In this document: positions 1 through 11,419 of the stretch, one piece after another
How the letters are laid out: every line of letters begins with the position of its first letter
Position numbering within the stretch: position 1 is the first letter of the stretch
From: Nectonema munidae
Lineage: Eukaryota; Nematomorpha; Nectonematoida; Nectonematidae
Direction: 5' to 3'
Assembly (NCBI GenBank): GCA_030549495.1
Contig: JAUIRK010001002.1
Location: 62,001 to 126,000 of the forward strand
Length of the DNA stretch: 64,000 nt
Program-made: the position numbers and the translations under genes
Notes under the pieces: model-generated
Told to the model about the DNA's origin: nothing
Seen by the model: the letters and a program-made list of their open reading frames with translations, nothing else
The model's database searches: none

Positions 1-1290
1 TCATGATATATTTTTTGGTAGCAGTTTGTTTGAGTTGAAGGATTAGAGGAAGGCAGTTGGTGAAGAATTCTAGGATTCTAGTAGGGGAGGTTTTGTAGGC
101 CCTGGTCATTGTAATGGGGCAAAGGCGGTGGATTTTATTTAAATAAGTGAGTGATGAGGGGTAGTTTAATGATAGGCCCCATGAAAGAATGCCATACTCA
201 AGCGTAGGTAGGATGATTGATTTGTATATAAAAGATGAGTGTTGAATACTTAGACCCCATTTATAAGATATAATTTTAGTAAGAGAGAAAAGAGTTGAAG
301 ATAGTTTGTGGTATAGGTTTTTGAAGTGGGATGACCATTTGAGGTTTGATTGAAAGGTGAGCCCTAAATATTTCATGGAGGAAGATGGTTGGATGAGGAT
401 ATCGCTGGATGTCAATAGTGGGAGGTGAGGGGAATGTGTTCGTGTGAAGTGTATAAGAGTTGATTTTGTTGCGTTAAATTTTACTTTTAATAAATCGGAT
501 GCAAAAGTTAGCGTGTTATAGAGAGAGTTGATTTTCATTATGTTTTCTTTTTGAGAATTTGAGGTAAAGATGAAGGTTAGATCATCTGAATAGCATTGAA
601 AGAAGGCTGAATTGTTAGCTAATATATCTAATAGGGGGTTTATAAGTATAATCCAGAGGATATCGGAGAGGCACCCACCTTGTGGCGTGGATAGTGAGAG
701 GGAAGGAATGGCAACTAGAGAATTGTGTCTGAATATAAGGCACCGATTTGAAAAGTAATTTTGAAAGAATTTTATGAGATAATTGGGGTATTTTTGTCGG
801 ATCATATTGAGAATGATAGCAGGATGCCATGCTGAATTGAAGGCGTTGTTGATGTCTAGAAAGATGGCGGATGATGTTAATTTGGAAGATAGTTTTGTTT
901 CGAGGTAGGAGGAGAGTCTACATAGAGCGGATTCTGGACTTTTGTGTGGGAGGTATGCAAATTGGAAGGGACTAATTTTGTTAGATGTGGTGATGTGAAA
1001 GAGAAACCTTTTGCGTAGAATTTTTTCTAAGATTTTTCCTAAAGTAGGAAGGATGGTGATTGGTCGCCAGTTGGTTATGAGGCCTAAGTCTTTGTTGGGT
1101 TTGGGAAGTAAAATAAGCCTACCTATTTTCCAGATAGATGGGAAAAAGGAGAATTTTAGGCAACCGTTTTATAATTGTAAGAGATATTGTGAATATAAAG
1201 GGAAAGATTTTATGATATGTTTTGTGGTTATAAGATCAAGGCTTGGGGATGATTTAGGATTTAGGTTATTTATAGCTGAGGCTATAAATA
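1..1290 (-). mobile_element. LINE fragment (I/R1-like), reverse transcriptase
   Basis: The minus strand reads as one reverse transcriptase frame for about 1.1 kb. In order it shows a segment like RLILLPKPNKDLG, the fingers motif NWRPITILPTLGKILEK, FQFAYLPHKSPESAL, the catalytic block FLDINNAFNSAWHPAI, the STPQGGCLSDILW motif, and CYSDDLTF in place of the usual YADD box, then the thumb region (MKYLGLTFQSNLKWSSHF). One in-frame stop lies near 1157 just before the fingers domain. An AFNSAWHPAI block with a TPQGG motif is typical of RNase H-bearing LINEs of the I/R1 group. The fragment runs off the left window edge, so its 3' end is not seen. The second catalytic Asp pair is kept as SDD. Confidence 0.85.
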
Positions 1291-1465
1291 TAATATAATA
1301 TTTAAAATCGTTCAAATTGCAAAGTATAGGTAATAACTTTTGTAACATCGTATGAGGTAGCAAAATATGAACAGAAAGTTTGATATTTTTTGATTTTTTA
1401 AAGAATATTTTTCGATTCTTTGATTACAGAATTTTATTTTGATTATTTGATAAAATATATTATTT
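1290..1465. repeat. Dispersed ~165-bp repeat, inverted copy at 59829-59992
   Basis: The stretch holding CATCGTATGAGGTAGCAAA and TTCGATTCTTTGATTACAG recurs almost unchanged in reverse complement at 59829-59992. In both places it lies beside a minisatellite of about 28 bp. No coding potential is visible. It is probably part of one mobile or satellite-like family that includes the minisatellite. Confidence 0.8.
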
Positions 1466-1860
1466 AATATTCCCCGAATGAGGTATATCAAATCTTACAT
1501 CTAGCAAAATATGAACTGATAGGTTGGAGATGAATTATCGCGGTATACAGGTTGGAGATAAACCATCGTAGTATACAGGTATAATGTATATAGGTAATAA
1601 CTTATGTAGCATCGTCTCCCCGAATGAGGTATATCAAATCTTACATCTAGCAGAATGTGAACAGAAAGTTGAACATTGTCTCCCTAGTTATTTGTACATG
1701 GAATAGAAACCATCGTAGTATACAGGTTGAAGATGAATCATCGTAGTATACAGGTTGGAGATGAATCATTGTAGTATATAGTTTGGAGATGAATCATCGT
1801 AGAATACAGGTTGGAGTAGAATCATCGTAATATACGGGTTGGAGATATATATTTATTTGT
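1466..1860. repeat. Minisatellite, ~28-bp unit
   Basis: About seven to nine degenerate copies of a unit reading ATCATCGTAGTATACAGG followed by TTGGAGATGA. A longer block (CCCCGAATGAGGTATATC and following) occurs twice, at about 1472 and 1619. The same unit appears in reverse complement at 25090-25160 and 59755-59825. There are no uniform spacers, so it is not CRISPR-like. Confidence 0.8.
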
Positions 1861-1899
1861 TTATATTTATTTGAATATATAACATAAATTTGTGAAATG

Positions 1900-3298
1900 T
1901 GATTGTATTAGGAACACCTTCAAGTAAAAAACAAAGCTTGCGAAGAAATTTTGAATCCTTTACGATTTTGCAGATCAAGTTTGGGAAGAAAGAAATTCAC
2001 AAGGAAAAACGTTCTAAGAAGTATTGAACGAAAGAGAGATTTTTCACTAACTTCAGGAATATGGAAGAGAAGGTTGGAGCGACTGAAGTAGCCATGTGTG
2101 GAATTGTTTTGTATGAACAGAGAATTTAGAAATCCATTTTGGTAACACGATTTATAAAAAAAATTTAAATGAGATAAAACATTGATATCAAAAATACTAA
2201 TACTGGAAAGATAGTCGTTCGTATTATTAGAACTGTTAATAAACTGCAAGAATTTACCTTGGTATAAATGTAATTTTCTTAACATCGTTAAACAAGAAGA
2301 GCCCCATATAAGATTGCAATACAGGAAGTGTGGATATATGAACGCATAGTAAAGTAGTTTTTTACATAGGAAAGTGAGACAATTATCTATTTTACGAAAA
2401 GTCCCAAGAAGTTGAGACACTTTTAAATGTAACGAAGAAATATGCTTATACCATGAAAGATTGCTAGTTAAAGTTACTCCTAAAAAAGTAAAACAATCTA
2501 CCCTACTTAATTTAAATCCTTCGAGTGTTATATTGAAATTTATGTCAAGTGATCTTTTAGAGAAAATCATATAGACACATTTTCTCAAATTGAGGGAAAG
2601 CATGTTATGATGACACCAATTACAAATTGATTTTAAACAAGAGTTACTAATAATAGAAACTGTTGAAATATCATTAAAATTTAAAGACATGACCGCATCA
2701 TCAGCATACATAATTAAGGAAGCGCGATTATCTAGAACAAAGAAGATATCATTAATAAACAGAAGGAAAAGTAGGGGTCCGAGGATTGACCCTTGAGGGG
2801 CACCTTTTTCTACAAACTTGACCTCTGATTTTCCATTGAGAGAAACAAAAAACGTTCGTTTATATAAAAAACTATTAAGCTATTTTAAAAGAGGGCCGCG
2901 TATACCTAATTTAAACAATTTATAGCTGAGCAGTTGATGATTAACGTTATCAAAAGCTTTAGCTAAATCGAGAAATACAACCAAACTAAACTTTTTAGCA
3001 TAAAAATGACTAGAAATGGAGCTAAGTAGAGATAAAACAGCATCTTCAGTTGATTTATATTTCTGAAAACCGAATTGATTCGGATTGATAACTCTATGCT
3101 TGTCTAAAAAAGATATAATTCTACTTAAAATGATTTTCTCGAATATCTTGGAGAAGTTGGACAAAATTGAAATCGGTCGATAACTATCCAATGAATTAGC
3201 AGGCTTTCCATTCTTCAAAACAGGAATAATGCGCGCTAATTTAAGAGCTTGAGGAAATTCTCCCATTGCAATCGATAAGTTAAATATGTGAGAAAGGT
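1900..3298 (-). mobile_element. LINE fragment (Jockey/CR1 superfamily)
   Basis: A minus-strand reverse transcriptase reads from 3305 to 1920 in one frame with a single stop at 2880-2882. Motifs in order are SYRPISILSNFSKIFEKII, NQFGFQKYKSTEDAV, VVFLDLAKAFDNVNHQLL, GAPQGSILGPLLFLLFINDI, the catalytic MYADDAVM, LNLRKC and FTFLGVTLTSNLSW. These are standard RT fingers and palm blocks, and YADD is intact. The LNxxKC and FLGV order after YADD fits Jockey/CR1-type LINEs. The endonuclease half is missing, so the copy is 5'-truncated. Its 5' edge lies against a ~345-bp repeat at about 3298, and the 3' untranslated part is short. Confidence 0.85.
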
Positions 3299-3541
3299 CA
3301 GTCAAGTTTTATCTACGTCAAACTTGTATAAACCGAAGTTCAAGTAAACAGAAGATTATTTTCGGTTTAGACAACATTTCGGTTTATAGAAGTCTTCGTA
3401 AAAACTAAGTGAAACATCCCAAATTACACATTCATTTTTTAAAGTACCCATGATATATAGAATTGTAAATTTCAATATATATTGATAAAAAGCTCATCAT
3501 AAACTTTATTAAAATTTATTTTTTAATAAAAAAATAGTCAT

Positions 3542-3997
3542 TTAAAGTTTTTTGTTTACTTTTGAGTTTTTTTTCACTAACTCTAATTCAACGTCTTGTA
3601 AAACTTTTGAGGCATTTTCGTAGATCGATAACCTAGAAGTATTTAAAGCAAAATTTTTTACAGTTTTCATCATTGAAATCACATCTTCAATCGTGATTGT
3701 ATTTTCTGGAGCAGACTCTTGGCTAAAGCTTGATATTAAGCAATTTTCTCTTTCTAGATGATCATCTAAAATAACTCTCTCCCAGTTAGAAGAATCATCA
3801 ATGTGAGCATTTTTGTCAATATCAATATATTCTTGTAAATTTATATCACCTTCAGCGATTTCAGAGACCATTAATGAAAGATCTTGTACATCTTTTTCTA
3901 TTGAGAAGTTTTTTTCGGAAGAAGTTTCACTTGTGAATCCGCAAAGTTGAAAACAAGAGGTAATAGTTGAAGCTCTAACTGTTATCATATTGCACAC
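3542..3997 (-). pseudogene. Tigger/CENP-B-type transposase, C-terminal fragment
   Basis: A 151-aa reading frame. It contains TITSCFQLCGF, which matches the 'TI..CF..AGF' block found after the DDE domain in Tigger/jerky-family transposases, followed by an acidic tail and a helical segment (TIEDVISMMKTVKNFAL) typical of this C-terminus. The DDE catalytic core and the N-terminal DNA-binding domains are absent from this copy, so it cannot encode a working enzyme. The same block is seen near 15050 (TITKCFHHAGF), so several relatives lie in the window. A start codon has no meaning in this remnant. Confidence 0.7.
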
Positions 3998-4259
3998 TAG
4001 TAAATATATTCTTGTTCAACTTTTAGTGCAACAATCTGTGTTATCTCATAACTACATACAAATACTAAAACAAAAGAGAAACAGTTCTTATTACTTTTAT
4101 AACTTTTATGCTATGATGATGCATGGATGATAATAAGTACTGTTATCATATTGCACACTAGTAAATATATTCTTATTCAATTTTTAGTGCAACCATCTGT
4201 TTTATCTCATAACTACATACAAATACTAAAACAAAAGAGAAACAATTCTTATTACTTTT
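3979..4259. repeat. Direct duplication, period 161 bp
   Basis: The ~120-bp block beginning CTGTTATCATATTGCACACT at 3979 is repeated at 4140 with a few substitutions, separated by about 40 bp. It lies inside the Tigger-like remnant and looks like a local tandem duplication. Confidence 0.8.
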
Positions 4260-4492
4260 TGCATAAGCTCAAGAATTAACAAACTCTTAAGCCTATTTCG
4301 ATTTTCACAACATTTTTTACCATTACGAAACCTGTAATGTTTTTGATTTTTGTTTCGCTTTTCAGAATACGCAAGTTTCGGTTTTTAGAAGGCAATATAT
4401 ACATTTTATCAATGGAAGAAGTCGGTGCCACTCAAGTTACGGTTTTAACAAGTTTTCGGTTTACTCAAGTTTCGGTTTGGACAAGTTTGACA

Positions 4493-5815
4493 GTTTCAAA
4501 AAATACCAATAATAATTAACGTCCTTAATTTATATACTATTTTTTCAATATTTTATATTCACAAAGGTAAAATATGGTTTTTTACATTTTAAAATGTCAT
4601 AGTTAAAGAAAACTGTCGAAAATTAATATATATTTTATACTTTTTATGGGTCAGTAGTATAAGTCAGTATAATGTTTTTCTAATAAATTTAAAATTATTT
4701 TTGAAGTGAAAAATGTAGATCGAATGTACAAGATTTGAAGCAGAGGCGAAGCGTGCTTCTACACAAAGGTCATGCAAAAACAAAAATGAAGTAAACAGCA
4801 ATACACATGTTTCTATATACGCAATCTCTCTTTTTATATATCTCTTTTTCTAATACGTTACTTAGAAAGCAATTTTAAAACTGCTTGCCCATCTTCGTAT
4901 ACTTTCCTAGGAAAAACTATCATTTGTTTATTTTTCATCTTCACATATATTTTGTATTGAATAAGTGAAAGCATAAATAATATTGCTTGCCTTGCATCAT
5001 GTAGCAGAATATTCATGAAAGCAAAAGATACATTGCTTTCACATACTCTATCTTTCTTGCTATGAAAGCACAACTAATATTGCTTGTCTTGCATCACACA
5101 GTGAGAGAGTATAAATGAAGCAAAACAGATTGCTTGTATACACGCTATCTCTCTTGTTAGCAAAACTAACATTGCTTGCCTATCTTTTCCTCACGCAGAA
5201 AGAGAAAGAGTATGGATGAGAGCAAAACATCTATATTAATATTGCCATATGCATACTTTCTCTCTCTTTCGCTACGTCTCCTTTTATAACACTTCGATTA
5301 CTTGGAAAGCAATTTCAAGACTGCTTGCTTATCTCCCTTCACTTTAAAAAGCTATAATCTCTTTATTTTAACCATCATATGTATTCTGTTTTGCAAGAGT
5401 AATACATCACTACATATTGCTTGTTTTGTTTAGTAGGCATGCAGTGCATGTCTTGCTTGCAATGACGCTTCGCCACTGATTTGAAGCTATACTCTTTGTG
5501 GGTAAAATAGGCTAGGTTTTACAAATAAATATATTTTAATTTTTCCAAAATCCGCTTTTATGTGAGGGCAGTCAACTTTTATCTAGTTTCAAAAAATACC
5601 AATAATTAACGTGATGAGTTTATATATTAATTTTTCAATATTTTAAAATCAAAAAGATAATAAGGTTTTTTACTTTTAAAATGTCATAGTTAAAGAAAAC
5701 TGTCGAAAATTAATATTTATTTTTTACTTTTATGGGTCAGTATAATGTTTTTCTAATAAATTTAAAATTATTTTTGAAGTGAAAAATGTCGATCGAATGT
5801 ACGAGTTTTGTTGGA
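4493..5815. repeat. ~345-bp tandem repeat array, two units, interrupted
   Basis: Unit landmarks GTTTCAAAAAATACCAATA occur at 4493 and 5586. Subtracting the inserted MITE and its target duplication (746 bp) gives a period near 347 bp. Two further units lie in inverted orientation at 60043-60700 with a period of 344 bp. There is no coding potential. A further partial unit (CAGTCAAGTTTTATCTA) sits at 3299-3315, so the array once extended left through the Tigger-like insertion. Confidence 0.85.
4741..5478. mobile_element. hAT MITE with 8-bp target duplication
   Basis: Terminal inverted repeats read CAGAGGCGAAGCGT (left) and CAGTGGCGAAGCGTC (right, reversed). They are flanked by a perfect 8-bp duplication ATTTGAAG at 4733-4740 and 5479-5486. 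An unfilled version of the site is present at about 60340-60370 (reverse complement), where the repeat runs straight through with one ATTTGAAG. The interior is non-coding and made of variants of a motif containing ATTGCTTGCCT. The 8-bp duplication and the CAG ends are hAT hallmarks. Confidence 0.92.
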
Positions 5816-6351
5816 TAATCATAGTCAATTTTTATTTAGTTTAGATACAACCTTTCTAATTTTTAACGAAGTGCATTCGTTATATTTATACCGACAGTGT
5901 GCAAAGAATAAATCACATTATTGATTCTAACACGCTTGTTATAGATTTTAGCGGATAACTATACGAAGAAAGATTAACACACGTTGCATTACGCGTTTGT
6001 GAGCGCAGGAAATTCTTATTTCGCATACGCTTCACCACATCTTTAGCACGCGTGTGTGGTTTATTTTATCGGGCTAGTGTACGCTTAGTTTATTTGTAGT
6101 GTTCCTAGCTTAAATCTTAGTCAAATATTAAAACGCTTATAACTTCCACATTTCTCAACAAAATGCATTTTTTATGGGCTTTCAGAATACATTTATACAT
6201 TACACTTGTTTTATATTCCATGGACTTCATTACCATTAATTAACAGATGAGGGATGCATTTTAAACTAAAGCTCGTTTCATTTGGACAAATTTTCACCTA
6301 TAATCTGTAACAATTTCCAGCACAATTATAAAACCACTCTACTATTAGAAT
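5816..6351. other. Non-coding, nothing recognised
   Basis: About 535 bp without a plausible reading frame or clear repeat. It is slightly less AT-biased around 5990-6060 (several CG dinucleotides), but no feature could be assigned. Confidence 0.5.
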
Positions 6352-6362
6352 CAGGGGCGCAC

Positions 6363-6413
6363 ATCCGGGGGGTGGGGCGAGGGGGGGGGGGGCGGGGGCC
6401 CCCCCCCCCCCCC
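6363..6413. repeat. Poly-G/poly-C tract
   Basis: A run of G with a few interruptions is followed directly by about 16 C, inside an otherwise AT-rich region just behind the hAT-like left end. It could form a hairpin, and its exact length is doubtful because such tracts are often misassembled. Confidence 0.8.
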
Positions 6414-6868
6414 ATCCAATAATTTTCTATAAGTAAGAGTTGCTGCTTGTTTATAAAACATGTATGATGATCATGATATCTATGTATGAATCATGTATGA
6501 AGAATGGAGACTTTCGAATCAATCAAACATCACATGCCAAGCTGCTCTGAAATTCCTATCGAACATATTTTACAGACGATGCGTGAGATCTATATAATAA
6601 TAATAATCCATTGCTTCAATATGCACACAATAAGTCAGCAATGTTTATCACAGTGTCTCCTCTTTATAGTATTTTTGGGCAAACACATGTTGATGAACCA
6701 CTAGATTTTCTCATCTTCTGTCACAGTGATTCTATTTCTATTTCTGTCTCCTCTGTTTTTCTCTTCCGCTTTCTCTGCTAAAACTCAATCATTCACTCAA
6801 GCTCTCTTCTTTCATTCAAGCCCTCTTCTCTTGTTAAGCCTTCCTATCTCATTCAGTTCTCTTCTCTC

Positions 6869-7077
6869 CAGTGACGTAGCTAAGCTGGGGCATGAGGGGC
6901 TGTGCACAGCCCACACTCCTATGTACCGCATGGTGCCCCATGCAACTTATGCGATATCAGTTTTTGAAAATTTCTCCAATGAAAGGACCAAGAAAGTATA
7001 CAAAATGTTGCTCACGTTTTTTGTTTTTAAATTGTCCCCCCCTCCCCCCCATTAACTTTTTTCTGGTTACACCACTG
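6869..7077. mobile_element. Short hAT MITE
   Basis: The left end CAGTGACGTAGCTAAG and the right end, reversed, CAGTGGTGTAACCAG form an imperfect inverted repeat typical of hAT elements. Flanking octamers CTTCTCTC (6861-6868) and CTTCTATC (7078-7085) match at 7 of 8 positions. It is 209 bp and non-coding, and overlapping short open frames here are not genes. Confidence 0.8.
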
Positions 7078-7502
7078 CTTCTATCTAATTTGCATTTAGA
7101 GTTAAATTAAAATAGTTTCCAATTGTTACAATTTTATATTAATGAATATTGTTAGACTCGCACTAAGAATTTTTTTCAACAAAGGTCATTTAATCTTTAT
7201 CACTACGTTTGTTACATTTGAAAACTTTTATTTTTTCGAGTCAAGAAATTTTTTTAATAGCTATTTGGGAATTAATATTTTAACTAGCTATTAGGGTTAA
7301 AAGCAAGAATACTCTATTTTCTTAATATTTGAGCAGAGATATCTTTTATAATGTTCGATTGTTAAATTTTATAAGTAACACTGTACATAATCAAATACCT
7401 TTTTTAAAGAAAATTTGAAGTGAAAATTGCTTTATTAGTTTATTTTGTTTCCTTTCTCTCTTATGTTAATTATGTAGCAAATTTTATAATTTTGAGTAAA
7501 AG

Positions 7503-7668
7503 GTAAGGTGCAGCGGATGTATTTTCATTGACCAGGCACTGATGTACCGCTTATGTCAAACTATGAACAAATTCGCATCGATGAGAAATCGAATCCAGAG
7601 GCTTCCGTGCTATGTCCATCATCTCAACCAACCTGCCATGCCACCCATAGAGTATGCTGTAGGGGATA
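7503..7668 (-). repeat. tRNA-derived SINE, family A copy 1
   Basis: Read on the minus strand it is the same sequence as the better-preserved copy at 31500-31655: an A-box-like stretch near the head, then a B-box-like GGATTCGATTTCTC about 60 bp on. It is diverged from tRNA and is not a functional tRNA gene. Confidence 0.65.
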
Positions 7669-8932
7669 CGTCAAATTAGTTTTCAAAAAACTTAAGTTAT
7701 GCTCTAAAATTTTTTAGTTTTTGTTGAAGATCTATAACTTTTTCTAATAGACTTTTTTTCCTTAAAAGTTATTATAAAAGGCAAATCATTGCAAAATGTT
7801 AACAGTTATTTTACTTTTTGTAGCTTGTATCAATTTAGCTTTTAAACTATTTTTGAATGATGCTGAGTAAAATGAAATAATGCGATCTTAATTTTTTTTT
7901 ACACAATTATAACTTCGTTTTATACCCTTGCCCCTGAATCAATCACATTTTTTCATATAAACATCGCAGGGTGTCTAGTAGACTCATTGTCTTTACACTA
8001 CATTCACTCATATAAAATTATCCAACCTTCAGTTATTTGTTTTCTCTATGAATCAAATATCCTTTCATCAATTCCTCTAATGTGCCTGGTAGACTACTTC
8101 ATTTTTCAAATGAAAAGCCTATTCCACCCCCTAACATTTTTGGATTTTTTAAACTAGTGTATATTCGATGGTTGTAGGTAAAAATGCCCCTAAAAAAATG
8201 CCCCCAATTAAAAAGTAGGAAAAAATGCCTCCTAATTTTTGATTTCCAGGATTTTTTTAAATTATATAAATATTTTATTTGGTACCACGAAAGGCTAAAT
8301 TTCTCAAATTTCTTAATCTATAGGGTTTTTTTTTAATAAAGTTCTTGAAAACAACAGCAAAGGTGCATATTTGTGGGAATGTGTTGTTAAAATCAGTTAA
8401 AATACAAATTATATTTAGAAAGTGTTCTGATACACACAAAGTCCAAAAATATTTGCTGTTTTATAAAATTTTTTTTTGTATTTAAAAAATTGTCGTATGC
8501 TGAGTTTTTTAGTTTACTTTAATAAATTTTAAATGTTTTAGATGAAAAGTTAACTTTTTTTTTAAAAAAAAATCTTTATTTGACATATCTTTTTTAAAAA
8601 TTTTAATTAATAATTTTTTGTGTTGGGGCATTTTTACTGGGGCATTTTTTCTTACTTTTTAATTGGGGGCATTTTTTCTGCGCACTATATTCGATATGCA
8701 AATTTAATTAAAATATTTTCGCTGGAAGTATAATATTTAAATTCACCAATTTTGTAAAAAAAAATATAAAGTAGTCTTATAAATTTAGGACTTTAGGTAT
8801 GCGCTGAATACACTCTATTTTAAAGGATTGCTTGAATATTTGGTCTCCCGTGGTATTTCCAGACAACTAATTTTGAAAATTGCAAGAAAAAAATTTCGCC
8901 CCCCCCAATAATTTTATGGATGTGCGCCCCTG

Positions 8933-9395
8933 CAACACACTTCGCTTTTTTACAGACTCACAAAACATCATCAAAGACTTAAGCCTCAAACACAACATCC
9001 ATTTCTTGACATATACCCTTGTTTCTAAACTCACTTATTTATCAAATTACTTTGAAATACACCTCTACTAGTGCCCAGGTCATTCAAACATTCTAGAAAA
9101 CACTCAATACCGTAGACAAGAACTCCTCCAATCCTCACCCTCCATTTTCTTTCAACCCATAAATAATCCAAACGAATTTTGGAAATTTGGTCAAAAATGA
9201 AATTCTTCCCACCACAACCGCTAATCAGATGGCTAACCGGACACTGCCCCTGCAACTCCTATTTCTACCGCATCAAAAAATCACCAAGCAAGTTTTGTAA
9301 ATTCAACTCCAATCAACACGAAACACTTCATCATCTTCTACTTTCCTGCTCCCAATACAACCACACAAAAACTTCACTTCTTGAGACTCTCGATT
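8933..9395 (+). mobile_element. LINE fragment: RNase H and C-terminal Cys/His region
   Basis: The plus strand reads LRFFTDSQNIIK, a C-terminal RNase H motif, then a CPGHSNI block resembling WVPGHSGI. After a frame change it reads LIRWLTGHCPCNSYFYRIKK and FCKFNSNQHETLHHLLLSC, the cysteine/histidine motif that ends I/R1-type LINE ORF2 proteins. This is the domain that follows the RT seen at 1-1290 and 52480-53880. At least one frameshift and one stop are present. It is cut on the left by the hAT-like end at 8932 and on the right by hAT-transposase sequence. Confidence 0.75.
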
Positions 9396-10133
9396 CGGCG
9401 CTTGGAGAAAGGAGTGATTGCCCAGTTCCCAACACTAGACCAGTTTGTTGAGGAAAAAAGTCAGGATACTGGATACTTCTACAGACCATCAACAAATGGA
9501 TGAGCGACCATTTGAAGGGGCTTGTATCAAGCATGCATCATTACTTCCCAGAAATTCACCAAAAAACAGCCAGCGTTCAGTGGATTATTATTCATCCCTT
9601 TTCTGTACTTGATGAGGCCATTAATAATGAGGATTTCCCTGTAAAGGAGAAATGAATCACAATGCGAGCCAATAAAGCCTTGAAAATCGAGTTCCAAAAC
9701 CAAGATGCAGATTCCTTTTGGATTTCACGACTAGCTGACTCGCCAACTCTGTCCAAGAGAGCCTAGAAGTTGTTGGTATCATTCTCAACAATATATTTGT
9801 GAGAAGGTGTTCTCAACAGTGCTGACGATGAAAACAAAAAAGATGACTCGCTTGAATGTTGCAAACGTTATCAGACTGGCACTATCCACTACAAAACCAA
9901 GAATTTCTCAACTAACTTTAAACCTACAAATCCATCCATCTAACTGATGTTCTTGAAATCTTTGGCAATAGTTATTAGAGATGCACAATGTTCAAATGCA
10001 ATCAATATAGAATATCTCTAGTGTTTTCATTTAGTCATATATATCTGTTGACAACATTTTTTGAAAGGAGTAACATGCTTATTGTGGCATGTTAAATTGG
10101 GGATCAAGATAAAAAAGTTTGGAAACCACTAAT
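9396..10133 (+). mobile_element. ZBED-type hAT transposase, 3' end
   Basis: In several plus frames it reads SDHLKGLVSSMHHYFPEI, FPVKEK, RANKALKIEFQNQDADSFW, ISRLADSPTLSKRA, KLLVSFSTIYLCEKVFST, MKTKKMTRLNVAN and IRLALSTTKPRISQL. This is the C-terminal dimerisation region of ZBED5/EPM2AIP1-like hAT transposases. At least two frameshifts and two stops are present. The fragment ends near GTTTGGAAACCACTA (10118-10132), which resembles a hAT right terminus. The catalytic N-terminal two thirds are missing. Confidence 0.8.
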
Positions 10134-11419
10134 TTAGATGAACCATGAGTTATTCTCCCTTATCTAGATCTTAAGTATGTTATAATTTATAATATATTGT
10201 TCAAAAGGTATTAAATTTGTTATATTATAAATCTCGATTCTTTTGTGTTGGCGAAGATGGAAAATTTTGTTTATAAAACGTTGACTTTTGTTGAAAAAAG
10301 AACAAGAAAATGAAATTACAGTGAAACTTTTATAAACCAGATAATTTTCATGGCCCAGTATTTTTTCTATAAGTTATGCATTAAAAAAACTTCGAAAACC
10401 AGATTATACTTATAGCGGAATCCGTTAGAATTTTAATACATTGCTGGTTTGGAGGTATATTTTCCCAATGACGAAAGTTCATATAACACTCGTGTAGTTG
10501 AAAGATATAACATAGTATTGATTTTATTTCATGTAAAGTGTAAGTGCAAAAACAGATTCAATCAAACTTTGAAATGGAGTGAAGAGATGGTTTCGCCAAG
10601 TGTGCGAAATAGAACAGCGTCATTCATACCAGTGAGTCTCTTTATTTATTCTCTTCTATATTTCTTTTTATCATCACTTCATCTCTCTCTCTCATCCCTC
10701 TTAGTGTATCCCCTCGCATGGTCGTATAGGGCCTGAGAAGCCATTACATTTTTTACTTCATAAATTTTATGGACACGCCTTGAAATGACTGAAAAAGAAG
10801 GTCTTGAAAACTCAAATTAGTAGTAGTATAAAACAACTTTTCAGAATAAACAAAAAAAGTATGTTGAATATAAAAAAAAACTAATAATAATAAGTGAACA
10901 TGCCAAATTTTGTAATGATTTTTCTCCCTTGAATGGTCGTATAAGGCCTGAGAGGCCATTATATTTCTACATATATTTATATCTTGCGAGTATAAAATAA
11001 TCAGTTTATTTTTCTAACAAGAGAGCGTTCTTTTATTCTTTTTTACATTGTTCTTTATCTGCATCGCCATGAGATGAAACGAAAATAGGCAAATCATATC
11101 ATTCTTTCGATCTTTTTAGAATGGAATAAATTTTTCGTAGCTCAGCCGTCATTTGACACTCTTCACTCGCATATTTCTTACCATATGCTCATATATTATA
11201 TATATACAGGAAAAATATTAAAGAAAACTAGAATCATCTATCTATATATAAAGATGAAAAGATTTTGTGTAGGATATACTTTATCGCTATGACGCATGTA
11301 CTGAGGAGATACATATTGTATCATAGATGTGCCATGTATAAAGATGAGGCATTCACATAATACGTTTTATAACTATAGAGTATTTCATATCTCTTTTTTT
11401 ACGCTATTGCTGGAAAAGT
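10134..11419. other. Non-coding; possible Tigger-type end and a repeated motif
   Basis: No gene is seen. CAGTGAAACTTTTATAAACC at about 10319 looks like a Tigger/pogo terminus after TA, but no partner end was found. The motif ATGGTCGTATAGGGCCTGAG occurs at 10718 and, slightly changed, at 10933. Its GGCCTGAGAGGCC core is an interrupted palindrome. The rest is AT-rich. Confidence 0.5.

Larger units (their letters stand above)
3316..4490 (-). mobile_element. Tigger/pogo-like element inserted in ~345-bp repeat
   Basis: Ends are inverted: the left begins CGTCAAACTTGTATAAACCG and the right, reversed, reads TCAAACTTGTCCAAACCG. On the left the element follows TCTA, and on the right it is followed by CAGTTTC, where an intact copy of the host repeat (5580-5595) reads ATCTAGTTTC. 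This is a TA target with one decayed copy, as expected for the Tc1/mariner superfamily. The inside carries the C-terminal part of a Tigger-type transposase on the minus strand and a partial duplication. Most of the transposase is missing. Confidence 0.75.
6352..8932. mobile_element. Non-autonomous hAT-like element or composite
   Basis: The left end reads CAGGGGCGCACATCC and the right end, reversed, CAGGGGCGCACATCC: a perfect 15-bp inverted repeat with hAT-style CAG termini. Flanks are ATTAGAAT and CAACACAC, so no target duplication survives. The interior has no transposase. It carries a nested hAT MITE (6869-7077), a SINE (about 7503-7668) and a segment (7085-8932) repeated at 26745-27950 and 30835-31657. 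The right end abuts a LINE fragment. Confidence 0.65.

Noticed and set aside
1011-1298. 95-aa plus-strand open frame
   Set aside because: It is antisense to the LINE reverse transcriptase and has no motif of its own.
1466-1860. Possible CRISPR array
   Set aside because: Units are contiguous and degenerate without unique equal-length spacers, and the genome is eukaryotic.
6726-7110. Overlapping 109- and 72-aa plus-strand frames
   Set aside because: They run through the hAT MITE at 6869-7077 and a poly-C tract, so they are chance frames.
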